From Clostridia bacterium (GTDB taxonomy: Bacteria > Bacillota > Clostridia > Oscillospirales > CAG-272), in contig JAFVVP010000004.1 in assembly GCA_017502135.1 (NCBI GenBank), positions 62,001 through 126,000 of the forward strand: a DNA stretch of 64,000 bases, read 5' to 3'. The notes below the pieces were generated by a model. That model did not search any database and was not told the origin of the DNA. It was given only the letters and a program-made list of their open reading frames with translations. The translations under genes and the position numbers were made by a program. Position 1 is the stretch's first letter; each line of letters begins with the position of its first letter. Of the stretch, positions 15,643-24,326 are shown piece by piece.

Positions 15643-17670
15643 ATGGGAAAAATTCAGGTTTTGAGTTTTGACGTGGCGAATCTTATCGCGGCAGGCGAGG
15701 TGGTTGACCGCCCGGCTTCCGTCATCAAAGAGCTTCTTGAAAACGCCATCGACGCCGGCGCGACTTCCGTTACGGTGGAGATCCAGAACGGCGGTATCTC
15801 GTTTATGCGCGTGTCCGACGACGGATGCGGCATGGAGCCGGATGAACTCCCTGTGGCTGTTCTCCGCCACGCGACGAGCAAGATTCGAACGGCGGAGGAT
15901 CTTGACGGAATCGAAACGCTTGGATTCCGCGGGGAGGCTTTAGCCGCGATTTCCTCCGTATCAAAAGTGCGGATATTCTCGAAAACGCACGATGCCGAGT
16001 TCGGGGCTCTTATGGAGTGCAACGGCGGCAGCGTTGTGAGTGTTACCGAAACGGGCTGTGCCCCCGGTACGACTGTAATCGTTGAGGAACTGTTTTATAA
16101 TGTTCCCGCGCGTCGGAAATTTCTCAAGAAGGATTCTACCGAAACGGTCGCCGTGGGCGGTGTTGTCGAGAAGATCGCCCTTTCCTCGCCGGAGATTTCG
16201 ATCAAATACATAGCCGACGGGGAAGTGAAGTTCATGACCGCCGGCGACGGTAATCTCAAAAACACGATTTACGCGCTCTACGGCAGAGAAACGGCCTCGC
16301 GCCTTTTGCCTGTTGATCGGAGCGAAGGCGGCATCCGCGTTACGGGATACGTTTCGGAGCCGTCTCTTATCCGTTCGAACCGCAATCAAGAGAACTTTTT
16401 TATCAACGGCCGCTACATCAAGAGCCGCACGGCAACGGCGGCGCTCGAGCAGGCGTTCGTTACGAGAATCCCCTCGGAGAAGTTTCCGTTCTGCGTTCTC
16501 AATATTGAACTGAATCCGGAGGCGGTGGATGTGAATGTGCATCCCGCAAAGCTGGAGGTCAAGTTCTCCAATGAAAAACTGATCTTTGATGCGGTCTACT
16601 ACGCCGTTATGAGCCCGCTTGAAAGCATCACGCTCCGACCGGAGCTAAAGATCGACAGCCGGGTAGCACAAGCGATGTCGAAGATCGAAATCTCGCCTGT
16701 TGCGCATCCGGCAACGCCGGCTGTACCCAACCCGGCTCCCAAAAAAGAATCGTTTTGGGTGAGCGGGGAAGAAGCACGAAAACTTTTCGGTGCGACGCAC
16801 GCGAGGGGCGATACTGTGAACGCCGTCCGTTCGCAGGTAAAAATGGAGACGCCCGGTATGACGGCCGCCGCTACCCCGACGGATTACGGATTTACTCCGT
16901 TGCGCTCCGGAAAATATGACGTGCCTCCCTTGCCGACGGACAGAGATGTACCGCCCCCGTATCGTGAACCGGTAAAACCGACCGCACCCACCGCGTCCGA
17001 GAGGGCAGAGACTTTCTCAAAGCCTCCGGTGGCAGAACCCGCAGTAGAATATGTTTCCGAAGAGTCGGATATCCCCGATTACGTCATTATAGGTGAGGCG
17101 TACAACACGTACATCATCGTTCAGCTCGATGACCGTCTCATTTTCATTGATAAGCACGCCGCGCACGAACGGATCATTTTCGACGGGCTTTGTGCACATC
17201 TGCGCGGACGACCGAAGAACGGACAGCTTCTCCTCGTCCCGATCGAGATCCCCATGTCGGAAGGACAGATCCTTGCACTCGAAGAAAATCGGGCGAATAT
17301 TGAGGCGATTGGCTTCGGCTTCAAAAAAGAGAGCAACAAAATCGCCGTTACGGAAATCCCAACGGAGATCCACCGAGACGATACGGAGAATATGCTTCTC
17401 ACCTTGGCGGATCGGCTCGCCGAGGGCATCGGCACGGTGGAGAGCACCTCGCTTGAATTCTTTGAGGAAAAACTGTTCCAGGCATCCTGCAAGGCTGCGA
17501 TCAAAGGCGGAAGACTGTACAGTATTGAGAACATCCGTTGGATCTGTGACCGCACGCTCCAAAAACCGAAAAACGGAGGTTCCGTTATCCGCACTTGTCC
17601 GCACGGGCGATCCGTAGCATTTGAACTGAGCAAAAATTCGATGGAAAGGCAGTTTTCCCGCATCGTTTGA
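15643..17670 (+). CDS. mutL: DNA mismatch repair endonuclease MutL
   Basis: GHKL ATPase of mismatch repair, 675 residues. The N-terminal ATPase region has 'KELLENAIDAGAT', 'DDGCGM', 'RHATSKI' and 'LGFRGEALAAI'. A long proline-rich linker spans about 350-470. The C-terminal dimerisation domain carries the metal-binding endonuclease motif as 'IDKHAAHERIIFD' (DQHAxxE class with Gln to Lys). It also has the later 'ACKAAIK' and 'CPHGR' motifs (usual CPHGRP), so it is the nicking type of MutL found in organisms without MutH. SD is AAGGAGG before ATG. Confidence 0.96.
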   Translation: MGKIQVLSFDVANLIAAGEVVDRPASVIKELLENAIDAGATSVTVEIQNGGISFMRVSDDGCGMEPDELPVAVLRHATSKIRTAEDLDGIETLGFRGEALAAISSVSKVRIFSKTHDAEFGALMECNGGSVVSVTETGCAPGTTVIVEELFYNVPARRKFLKKDSTETVAVGGVVEKIALSSPEISIKYIADGEVKFMTAGDGNLKNTIYALYGRETASRLLPVDRSEGGIRVTGYVSEPSLIRSNRNQENFFINGRYIKSRTATAALEQAFVTRIPSEKFPFCVLNIELNPEAVDVNVHPAKLEVKFSNEKLIFDAVYYAVMSPLESITLRPELKIDSRVAQAMSKIEISPVAHPATPAVPNPAPKKESFWVSGEEARKLFGATHARGDTVNAVRSQVKMETPGMTAAATPTDYGFTPLRSGKYDVPPLPTDRDVPPPYREPVKPTAPTASERAETFSKPPVAEPAVEYVSEESDIPDYVIIGEAYNTYIIVQLDDRLIFIDKHAAHERIIFDGLCAHLRGRPKNGQLLLVPIEIPMSEGQILALEENRANIEAIGFGFKKESNKIAVTEIPTEIHRDDTENMLLTLADRLAEGIGTVESTSLEFFEEKLFQASCKAAIKGGRLYSIENIRWICDRTLQKPKNGGSVIRTCPHGRSVAFELSKNSMERQFSRIV

Positions 17671-17681
17671 CGATGCGCGGG
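17657..17681 (+). other. Stem-loop overlapping the mutL stop codon
   Basis: CCCGCATCGT and ACGATGCGCGGG can pair around a TTG loop with one bulged base. There is no T-run, so it is not an obvious terminator. It may mark mRNA processing between mutL and tgt. Confidence 0.35.
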
Positions 17682-17697
17682 ATTTGGAATAAACCGT

Positions 17698-18834
17698 ATG
17701 TTTGAACTGATAAAAAAAGACGGAAACGCCCGCCGCGGCAGACTCATTACCCCGCACGGGGTCATAGAGACGCCGGTCTTCATGAACGTGGCGACCTGCG
17801 GCGCGATTAAGGGCGGTCTTTCGGCAATAGATCTATCCGAGATCAACTGCCAGGTTATGCTCTCGAACACGTATCATCTGCATATTCGTCCCGGCGATCA
17901 TCTCGTAAAAGAGATGGGCGGCCTTCAGAAGTTCACTGGCTGGACCGGCCCCACGCTCACCGACAGCGGCGGATTTCAGGTGTTCTCTCTGGCGGCACTT
18001 CGCCGTATCAAGGAGGAGGGCGTGTATTTCGCTTCTCACATCGACGGAAAGCGGATTTTCATGGGTCCCGAGGAGAGCATGCAGATCCAGTCGCACCTCG
18101 GCTCCACGATCGCTATGGCGTTCGACGAGTGCATTGAGAATCCCGCGGAATACAATTATACGAAAGCATCCACTGACCGGACGGTCCGATGGCTCCTCCG
18201 CTGTAAGACGGAACTCGATCGGCTGAACGCGCTTCCCGATACGGTGAACCCAAAACAGATGCTGTTCGGTATCAATCAGGGCTCCACGTACGAGGATCTT
18301 CGTATCCGTCATATGAAGCAGATCGCCGAGATGGATCTCGACGGATACGCGATCGGCGGCCTTGCCGTAGGTGAGGAGGCAGAGGAAATGTACCGCATCA
18401 TTGAAGCGGTCGAGCCGTATATGCCCACGCACAAGCCCAGATATCTCATGGGCGTAGGTACGCCGCAGAATATTCTTGAAGCGGTGCACCGCGGTGTCGA
18501 TTTCTTCGACTGCGTAATGCCGTCCCGTAACGCGCGCCACGGCAATCTCTTTACGTGGAAGGGCAAGATGAACCTTCTGAACGAGAAGTACGCAAAAGAC
18601 GAGCGCCCGATTGATGAAAACTGCGGATGTCCCGCCTGCCGTAATCACAGCCGCGGCTATATCCGCCACCTCATCAAGGCAAAAGAGGCGCTTGGTATGC
18701 GCCTTGCCTGCACGCACAATCTCTATTTCTACAATGAACTGATGCAGAAGATCCGGGATGCCCTCGACGGGGATTACTTTGAGAGCTTCTATCAGAAATA
18801 TCACGAGCTTCTGGCGGAGCGCTCGCCGGACTGA
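17698..18834 (+). CDS. tgt: tRNA-guanine(34) transglycosylase (queuine/preQ1 tRNA-ribosyltransferase)
   Basis: Exchanges guanine 34 of GUN-anticodon tRNAs for the queuosine precursor preQ1. It has 378 residues, usual length. Catalytic/base-recognition segments are 'LTDSGGFQVFSLAALR', 'AFDECIENP' and 'GGLAVGE'. The catalytic aspartate lies in 'FFDCVMPSRNARHG'. The zinc site is 'CGCPACRNHSRGYIRHL' with a later histidine. No preQ1 riboswitch fits in the 27-base gap upstream. It may be expressed from the mutSL operon. Confidence 0.96.
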   Translation: MFELIKKDGNARRGRLITPHGVIETPVFMNVATCGAIKGGLSAIDLSEINCQVMLSNTYHLHIRPGDHLVKEMGGLQKFTGWTGPTLTDSGGFQVFSLAALRRIKEEGVYFASHIDGKRIFMGPEESMQIQSHLGSTIAMAFDECIENPAEYNYTKASTDRTVRWLLRCKTELDRLNALPDTVNPKQMLFGINQGSTYEDLRIRHMKQIAEMDLDGYAIGGLAVGEEAEEMYRIIEAVEPYMPTHKPRYLMGVGTPQNILEAVHRGVDFFDCVMPSRNARHGNLFTWKGKMNLLNEKYAKDERPIDENCGCPACRNHSRGYIRHLIKAKEALGMRLACTHNLYFYNELMQKIRDALDGDYFESFYQKYHELLAERSPD

Positions 18835-18873
18835 CTGACGATTTTCTAAATACAATTTTGTGAGGACGAAAAA

Positions 18874-20031
18874 ATGGCAAACAAAATGGCAGCAATTATT
18901 AACGCGAACGTCGTACTTGAGAACGGGATCATCTGGGACGGCGTGATCATTATCGCCGACGGAAAAATCGTGAAGGCGGAGGAGAAGACAAAGATAGAGA
19001 TTCCCGCTGATGCGGAGATCATTGATGCCGAGGGCGCGTACGTCGGTCCCGGTTTCGTCGATATTCACGTGCACGGTGGCATCGGCGAAAACCTGTTTGT
19101 TGATCCGGAGACTGTCGCCGAGCATTTCTTAAAGCACGGCGAAACGACCATCTTGGCAACACCGATCTCCACGTTCCCCTTTGACGTAATGATGCAGGGC
19201 GTTGAGAACATCAGACGTGCTCTGACAACGACGAAGAACGTCAAGGGCGTATATATGGAAGGCCCGTACATGAATCCCGAGTACGGCGCAGGCCGCGGCA
19301 GACTTACGTGGAGCCTTGAGATCAACAAAGAGAACTACGAGCCGCTCGCAGACGCACTCGGCGATATGGTGAAGGTCTGGTCGATCGCGCCCGAGCGCCC
19401 GGGCATTATGCCGTTCATTCAGTACGTGCGCCGTGTGAATCCGAACGTAGTTTTGTCCGTTGGACACAGCGAGGCGACACCGGAGCAGGTGCGCGCGCTT
19501 GGTCCCGAGTACCGTCCCACTCTTATGACGCACATCATGAACGCAACGGGAAGAACGACAGGCGGCGGCGGTGTGCGCGGCTACGGCCCGGACGAATACT
19601 GCCTTGCCGATAATGAAATGTACGCAGAAATGATCAGCGACTCTCTCGGCGTGCACGTTCACTCCGATCTGCAGCGGATGATCGTGAAATGTAAGGGTAT
19701 CGAACGCGTCGTTCTGATAACGGACAGCACCTGTGCGAAGGGAACTCCCCCTCCGCAGTATGCGCACACGCCAGATATCAACTTCACGCCGGAAGGCGCT
19801 ATTTCCGGCAGCAAACTCACCATGGATCTTGCCTGCCGCAACATTATGAAGCATACGAACTGCGGCATCGCGCAGGCGTTTTTGATGGCATCACTGAACC
19901 CCGCCCGCGCGGTCGGAATGGATAAAGAGATCGGCTCGATCGAACCCGGAAAGAATGCGGACCTCGTATTCGTTGACGATAAATTCAACGTCAAGGAAGT
20001 TATGGTCGGCGGAGAAATCTGCAAGTTCTGA
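18874..20031 (+). CDS. nagA: N-acetylglucosamine-6-phosphate deacetylase
   Basis: Amidohydrolase-superfamily enzyme of 385 residues that converts GlcNAc-6-P to GlcN-6-P and acetate in amino-sugar and cell-wall recycling. Visible motifs are the metal-binding 'DIHVHGGIGENLF' (HxH) and 'MEGPYMNP' with the metal-ligating Glu. 'VSVGHSEATPEQ' and 'LMTHIMNATG' follow; the latter is a variant of the usual THLFNAM. The catalytic aspartate is in 'VLITDSTCAKG'. No nagB or PTS gene is nearby, so it appears as the last gene of the plus-strand run and ends at the hairpin 20047-20077. The variant motif leaves a small chance of a related deacetylase. Confidence 0.9.
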   Translation: MANKMAAIINANVVLENGIIWDGVIIIADGKIVKAEEKTKIEIPADAEIIDAEGAYVGPGFVDIHVHGGIGENLFVDPETVAEHFLKHGETTILATPISTFPFDVMMQGVENIRRALTTTKNVKGVYMEGPYMNPEYGAGRGRLTWSLEINKENYEPLADALGDMVKVWSIAPERPGIMPFIQYVRRVNPNVVLSVGHSEATPEQVRALGPEYRPTLMTHIMNATGRTTGGGGVRGYGPDEYCLADNEMYAEMISDSLGVHVHSDLQRMIVKCKGIERVVLITDSTCAKGTPPPQYAHTPDINFTPEGAISGSKLTMDLACRNIMKHTNCGIAQAFLMASLNPARAVGMDKEIGSIEPGKNADLVFVDDKFNVKEVMVGGEICKF

Positions 20032-20044
20032 TCTTCCTTTACAC

Positions 20045-20082
20045 GAAAAGGCTCACAATCCTCGGATTGTGAGCCTTCAATA
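20045..20082. terminator. Bidirectional terminator between nagA and the convergent CNNM gene
   Basis: AGGCTCACAATCC (20049-20061) pairs with GGATTGTGAGCCT (20064-20076), A-rich on the left and T/A-rich on the right. Both flanking genes point into it. Confidence 0.85.
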
Positions 20083-20089
20083 TTATTTG

Positions 20090-21403
20090 TCAGAGGAGAG
20101 CTTCCTCTTCTTTCTCCTCTTTAACCTCATGGAGGATCGTGAGTTTTGTTACACGCTCTTCATCCATGTGTGCTACGATAATGAAGAGATTTTCATAGCG
20201 GAAGCTGTCGCCTACGTGCGGATCGGCATCCAGCATCTCGATCGCCCAGCCGCCCATCGTGGAATACTTGCAGGCGAACTCTTCGGGCTTCGTGAAGTCG
20301 ATCTCCTCGAAAAAGTCGTCGATGTTCATATCGCCGTTCACCTCGTAGGTGTTCTCACCTGTTGCGATACACTCGTTTACGATAACGTCCGTATCGTCCC
20401 AGATGTCGCCTACGATCTCCTCGAGGATATCTTCCATACTGACGATGCCCAGCGTTCCGCCGAATTCGTCAATGACGACGGCAAGGTGCATTTTTGCTTC
20501 GCGTAGTTTTGCCAGCGCTGCAGGCAGCTTCATCGTTTTGTGAAGCTTGCACGGCTTCAGAAGGAGAGAACGGATGTCGGCGCCGTCGGTGAGATACGCC
20601 TTATAGTACCGCGTCAGAGACAATACGCCGATAATATTATCGATGCTGTCCTCGTACACGGGGATGCGTGAAAACTGCGTTGAATCGGAGAGGAGTGCCG
20701 CCACGTCTTCTTTGTCGGCGTTGATATCAAGGGCAACCATGTCCATACGCGGCGTCATGATCTCTTCGATGGTAATATCGTGAAAGAGGAGCATGGACTG
20801 GAGCAGATCACCCTGTTCTTCGTTAATGACTCCTTCTTCTTCGACCGTGTCAATGATCGTTACGAGTTCTTCTTCGGTTACGGTCGGCTCGTCGTTTTTG
20901 TGATCGTTGCCCCAGAGCTTGCGAAGGAAGAAGAGTAGGCCCATAACGATAAATACGATCGGGCTTAAGAGAATCATCAAGATACGCGTAGGAATTGCAA
21001 TAAAGTGGACGACGACATCTGCATGCTGTTTTGCAAGCACCTTCGGAATGATTTCTCCGAAAATCAGAATAATGATCGTCACGAGAATCGTAGCGATGGT
21101 GGACGCAAGTCCCACGTTATCGTGAAAGAGATTCAGAACAATGAGCGTGGTACAGGTGGAAATTGCGATATTGGCAAGGTTGTTGCCGATGAGGATTGCG
21201 GAGAGCGCCGTTGTGAATTTCTGCGTAATGTTGTAGGCGATTTTTGCTGTGGTACTGCCGTTTTCCGCTGCGTGTCGCAGACGCATCTTATTCGAGGAGT
21301 TAAACGTGATTTCGGAAGCGGAGAAGTACGCGGACAGACAGAGCATCAGGAAAATGACGAGATAAGCCCACCACATATACGCGAGATGTTCGGAGAACGT
21401 CAT
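20090..21403 (-). CDS. CNNM/HlyC-CorC family membrane protein (copy 2)
   Basis: Integral membrane protein of 437 residues with the order DUF21 (CNNM) transmembrane domain (about 1-190, four TM segments), a pair of CBS domains (about 205-330) and a CorC/HlyC C-terminal domain (about 345-425). Bacterial relatives are implicated in Mg2+ or other cation export/homeostasis. CBS pairs bind adenine nucleotides. 'MTPRMDMVALDI' and 'MEDILEEIVGDIWDD' are characteristic. The start overlaps the stop of its upstream paralogue by 4 bases, so the two are translationally coupled and may form a heteromer. Old 'hemolysin' labels for this family are not evidence of haemolysis. Confidence 0.9.
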   Translation of the reverse strand: MTFSEHLAYMWWAYLVIFLMLCLSAYFSASEITFNSSNKMRLRHAAENGSTTAKIAYNITQKFTTALSAILIGNNLANIAISTCTTLIVLNLFHDNVGLASTIATILVTIIILIFGEIIPKVLAKQHADVVVHFIAIPTRILMILLSPIVFIVMGLLFFLRKLWGNDHKNDEPTVTEEELVTIIDTVEEEGVINEEQGDLLQSMLLFHDITIEEIMTPRMDMVALDINADKEDVAALLSDSTQFSRIPVYEDSIDNIIGVLSLTRYYKAYLTDGADIRSLLLKPCKLHKTMKLPAALAKLREAKMHLAVVIDEFGGTLGIVSMEDILEEIVGDIWDDTDVIVNECIATGENTYEVNGDMNIDDFFEEIDFTKPEEFACKYSTMGGWAIEMLDADPHVGDSFRYENLFIIVAHMDEERVTKLTILHEVKEEKEEEALL

Positions 21404-22737
21404 ACACCCACCTCCTCTTCAGCCGCAAGGGCTCGTTCGGCCAGTGCCTCTTCGTCCAGAATACGGATAATTACCTCGGTAACACCTTTTTCCTGCACGG
21501 ATTTGGCTGTGAATTCGAGATTGCCGTGAAGAAATGATTCATCCTCTGCGGGCAGATGTCCGAGCGTTTCAAGAATAAAGGAAACGATCGGCTTGGAAGC
21601 CAAAGCCGGCGTAGGGGGCAAAAGTCCCATCCGTTCGTATGCGTTTCCGAGAAGCATGTGGGTGTTGACCATGTATCGATTACCGCCGAGGGAGTAGAAG
21701 TTTTTGTCTACCTGGTCGTCCTCGTCGAAAATTTCACCGACAAGTTCCTCAAGGATGTCTTCGATGGTAATAAGTCCGACTACCTTCTTGTTATCGTCGC
21801 ACACGATGGCAAGATGACACTTGTGCTGACGCATATCGTTCAGAAGATTGTCGATCTTCGCTTTGCTTTTCACGATATAAGGCGGAATCATTACGGAGCG
21901 AAGTTTCACCGCAGGATTCCGTTTGTATTCGGTGAGAAACGCGCGTGTGCGGAGAATACCGATCACGCGGTCAGAATTTGCTGCCTTGATGGGCAGACGG
22001 GAGTGGCGTGTTTCGAGAATCGTTTCGAGAATCTGTTCGGTGGAATCGTTTATATGGAGATAAACGATATCCTTTTCCATCGTCATAATATCGTCCGCCG
22101 TTGTTTTGGCGAATTCGAGGGCTGATTTGAGCATGTCGCCCTGCTCCTCGTCCACGACGCCTTCTTCCTCTGCCGTATCAATGATCTCTGTCAGTTCGTC
22201 TTCGGTGATGGAAGGCTCCGCTTCGCCGAATGAAAACAGACGGGTAACGAACGAGGAGATTTTGTTGAAAAATGCGGCAACGGGGTAGAGGATTTTCATA
22301 AGAAACCGGAGCGACCCTTGGAAAAAGAGGGAGACGCTCTCGCTGCGGTCGTTGGCAAAACTTTTGGGAATCATTTCGCTGAAAAGGAAAATGATCGCCG
22401 TGCTTGCCGCGGAGCAGATCATGGAGAAACCGAAAGAATCGAGAAAACTATCGGATTTACTGAAGTAATTCCGGGCTATATCAGTAGCCAGAATGGTAAA
22501 AATCGCGGCGCCGGCTATTTTGGTAACGTTGTTTCCTACGAGAAGCGTAGTCAACGCCTGTTCAAACCTGTTTAGTATGTACATAACGCCTTTTGCCGAT
22601 TTATTGCCGTCATCAGCCATGGCTTTGACTTTGATCTTGTTGACAGCGGAAAAAGAACTTTCCGTAGCCGCAAAATACGCACCGCCGATAACGCAAAGTA
22701 AAAACGCGCACCATAAAGGTATACTGTCACTGCCCAT
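21400..22737 (-). CDS. CNNM/HlyC-CorC family membrane protein (copy 1)
   Basis: Paralogue of the gene just downstream, 445 residues, same order: CNNM transmembrane domain, two CBS domains, CorC/HlyC domain. Signature segments include 'EAEPSITEDELTEIIDTAEEEGVVDEEQGDM' (in parts: SITEDELTEIIDTAEEEGV) and 'ITIEDILEELVGEIFDEDD'. It is preceded by a good sigma-A promoter at 22795-22823 and ends at an ATGA overlap with copy 2. Likely role is divalent-cation homeostasis at the membrane, by family knowledge only. Confidence 0.9.
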   Translation of the reverse strand: MGSDSIPLWCAFLLCVIGGAYFAATESSFSAVNKIKVKAMADDGNKSAKGVMYILNRFEQALTTLLVGNNVTKIAGAAIFTILATDIARNYFSKSDSFLDSFGFSMICSAASTAIIFLFSEMIPKSFANDRSESVSLFFQGSLRFLMKILYPVAAFFNKISSFVTRLFSFGEAEPSITEDELTEIIDTAEEEGVVDEEQGDMLKSALEFAKTTADDIMTMEKDIVYLHINDSTEQILETILETRHSRLPIKAANSDRVIGILRTRAFLTEYKRNPAVKLRSVMIPPYIVKSKAKIDNLLNDMRQHKCHLAIVCDDNKKVVGLITIEDILEELVGEIFDEDDQVDKNFYSLGGNRYMVNTHMLLGNAYERMGLLPPTPALASKPIVSFILETLGHLPAEDESFLHGNLEFTAKSVQEKGVTEVIIRILDEEALAERALAAEEEVGV

Positions 22738-22794
22738 TGAGAAATCAACTCCTTAAAGTATAGTCATATTGTAAAAATTTTGTCGCTAACTATA

Positions 22795-22823
22795 ATTCTA
22801 TCATTTTTATCGGTATTTGTCAA
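22795..22823 (-). promoter_or_regulatory. Sigma-A promoter of the CNNM gene pair
   Basis: On the minus strand TTGACA (22823-22818), 17-base spacer, TAGAAT (22800-22795). Confidence 0.8.
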
Positions 22824-22902
22824 GGTATTGCTTGCGTCTGTAAAAAGAGAGGAAGAATGCATTCGCTGCTCAATCACTTCCTTATATTCAAGGTATTAAC
22901 AC

Positions 22903-22931
22903 TTGACTTTACCGCGCGATTTATGTATAAT
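22903..22931 (+). promoter_or_regulatory. Sigma-A promoter of the rnf operon
   Basis: TTGACT (22903-22908), 17-base spacer, TATAAT (22926-22931). A leader of about 70 bases follows before rnfC. Confidence 0.87.
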
Positions 22932-22935
22932 CATG

Positions 22936-22969
22936 TACAGTGGGTGTACTGTGCGGTGGACACCTTTTT
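22936..22969 (+). promoter_or_regulatory. Possible attenuator-like leader of the rnf operon
   Basis: In the leader, ACAGT/ACTGT around 22937-22951 can form a small hairpin. This is mutually exclusive with GGTGT (22943-22947) pairing with ACACC (22960-22964), which is followed by TTTTT. Stems are short (5 bp), so this is only a hint of transcriptional control. Confidence 0.25.
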
Positions 22970-23006
22970 GCCGCATAGACACAATAGAAAAGAAAGGTAC
23001 AAAGAT

Positions 23007-24326
23007 ATGGCTTTTTATCTTCGTGGTATACATACACCGCACAGAAAAAACACGATTAAGCAGCCCACGGTACGGATAAATTCTCCTGCGTTTGTAACGA
23101 TTCCGATGACGATGCACATCGGCAAGCCTGCAATCCCTACGGTCAAGGTCGGGGATTTGGTTCAGATCGGTACGAAAATCGGCGAGGCTGACGGAAGAAT
23201 TTCGTCAAATATCTATTCCAGCGTTTCCGGCAAGGTTACAAAACTCGTGGAATATCTCCAGTACAACGGTTCTGCAACCACGGCTGTGGTGATCGAATCC
23301 GACGGCGAGATGACGGTCGATCCCGCTATCTGCCCGCCTGCCGTTCACAATAGAGAAGATCTTATTGCAGCGCTTCGCGAGAGCGGCATCGTTGGACTCG
23401 GCGGTGCAGGGTTTCCCACGCACGTAAAACTGGACGTGGAGCCGGAGCGCATTGAGCATCTCATCATAAACGGTGCCGAGTGCGAGCCGTACGTTACAAG
23501 CGACACGGTAACCATGCTGACGAGGGCTGACGATATGGCGTATGCTCTTCGAGAGCTCTATCGCTGTCTTGGGATAATAAACGTTGTGATTGCTATCGAA
23601 AACAACAAGAAGGAAGCAATCGCCGCCATGCGTGAGATGGCGGGGGCGGTAACCGAATGTAACGTGAGCGTGAAGTCTTTGCCGTCCGTATATCCCCAGG
23701 GCGGAGAAAAGGTACTCATCTACCACACGACGGGACGAAAGGTGCTTGAGAATAAACTGCCTATCGACGTTGGCTGTGTCGTTCTCAACTGCACGACGCT
23801 CGCGGCGATCGGCGCGTACCTCAAGACCGGCATGCCGCTCGTTGAAAAATGCGTAACGGTGGACGGCGGCTCTGTAAAGAATCCGCAGAACGTGATCGTA
23901 CCTATCGGTACTTCGATTGAGGATCTGTTCAATTTCTGCGGCGGCTTAACCGAACAGCCTGCGAAGATTATCTACGGCGGGCCTATGATGGGAATCACGG
24001 TGCGCAATACCGATACGCCGGTGCTCAAAAACACCAACGCGATCCTTGCTTTGACTCCGAAGGAGGCAAAACTTCCCGAGCCTACTGCTTGCATCCGATG
24101 CGGTACCTGTACCAACACCTGCCCGTTCGGACTTGCTCCTGCCGCTATTGCTCTGGCGTATGAAAAGAAAGACATCGAAGCACTTAAGGCTTTGTCGGTA
24201 GGAACCTGTATGGAGTGCGGATGCTGCAGCTTCGTTTGTCCTGCGAACCGTCCCTTGGTGCAGATGAACAAACTTTCAAAACAGCTTCTGAGAGAAGAAC
24301 AGATGAAGGAGGCTAAGAAATCGTGA
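23007..24326 (+). CDS. rnfC: Ion-translocating oxidoreductase subunit RnfC
   Basis: Peripheral NADH-binding subunit of the Rnf complex, which couples ferredoxin oxidation with NAD+ reduction to Na+ or H+ export. It has 439 residues from the ATG at 23007, which follows AAAGG; an upstream in-frame ATG would place a hydrophobic leader overlapping the promoter. The N-terminal RnfC barrel carries 'MPLVEKCVTVDGG'. The NADH/FMN-binding SLBB-like region has 'GLGGAGFPTHVKL'. Two [4Fe-4S] motifs are 'CIRCGTCTNTCP' and 'CMECGCCSFVCP'. The gene order C-D-G-E-A-B is that of Clostridium and Acetobacterium. It overlaps rnfD by 4 bases. Confidence 0.97.
   Translation: MAFYLRGIHTPHRKNTIKQPTVRINSPAFVTIPMTMHIGKPAIPTVKVGDLVQIGTKIGEADGRISSNIYSSVSGKVTKLVEYLQYNGSATTAVVIESDGEMTVDPAICPPAVHNREDLIAALRESGIVGLGGAGFPTHVKLDVEPERIEHLIINGAECEPYVTSDTVTMLTRADDMAYALRELYRCLGIINVVIAIENNKKEAIAAMREMAGAVTECNVSVKSLPSVYPQGGEKVLIYHTTGRKVLENKLPIDVGCVVLNCTTLAAIGAYLKTGMPLVEKCVTVDGGSVKNPQNVIVPIGTSIEDLFNFCGGLTEQPAKIIYGGPMMGITVRNTDTPVLKNTNAILALTPKEAKLPEPTACIRCGTCTNTCPFGLAPAAIALAYEKKDIEALKALSVGTCMECGCCSFVCPANRPLVQMNKLSKQLLREEQMKEAKKS

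Noticed and set aside
17671-17697. preQ1 riboswitch upstream of tgt
   Set aside because: The gap is only 27 bases and contains no such structure; tgt is probably read from the mutSL transcript.
17833-19125. Long minus-strand open frame across tgt and the start of nagA
   Set aside because: It crosses two convincing genes in codon-mirror frames and its product has no recognisable motif. Antisense frames of this kind are common in this GC-biased sequence.
20090-22737. CNNM/CorC pair as haemolysins
   Set aside because: The historical 'hemolysin' name for this family rests on old annotation. Domain order (CNNM, CBS, CorC/HlyC) indicates cation homeostasis.
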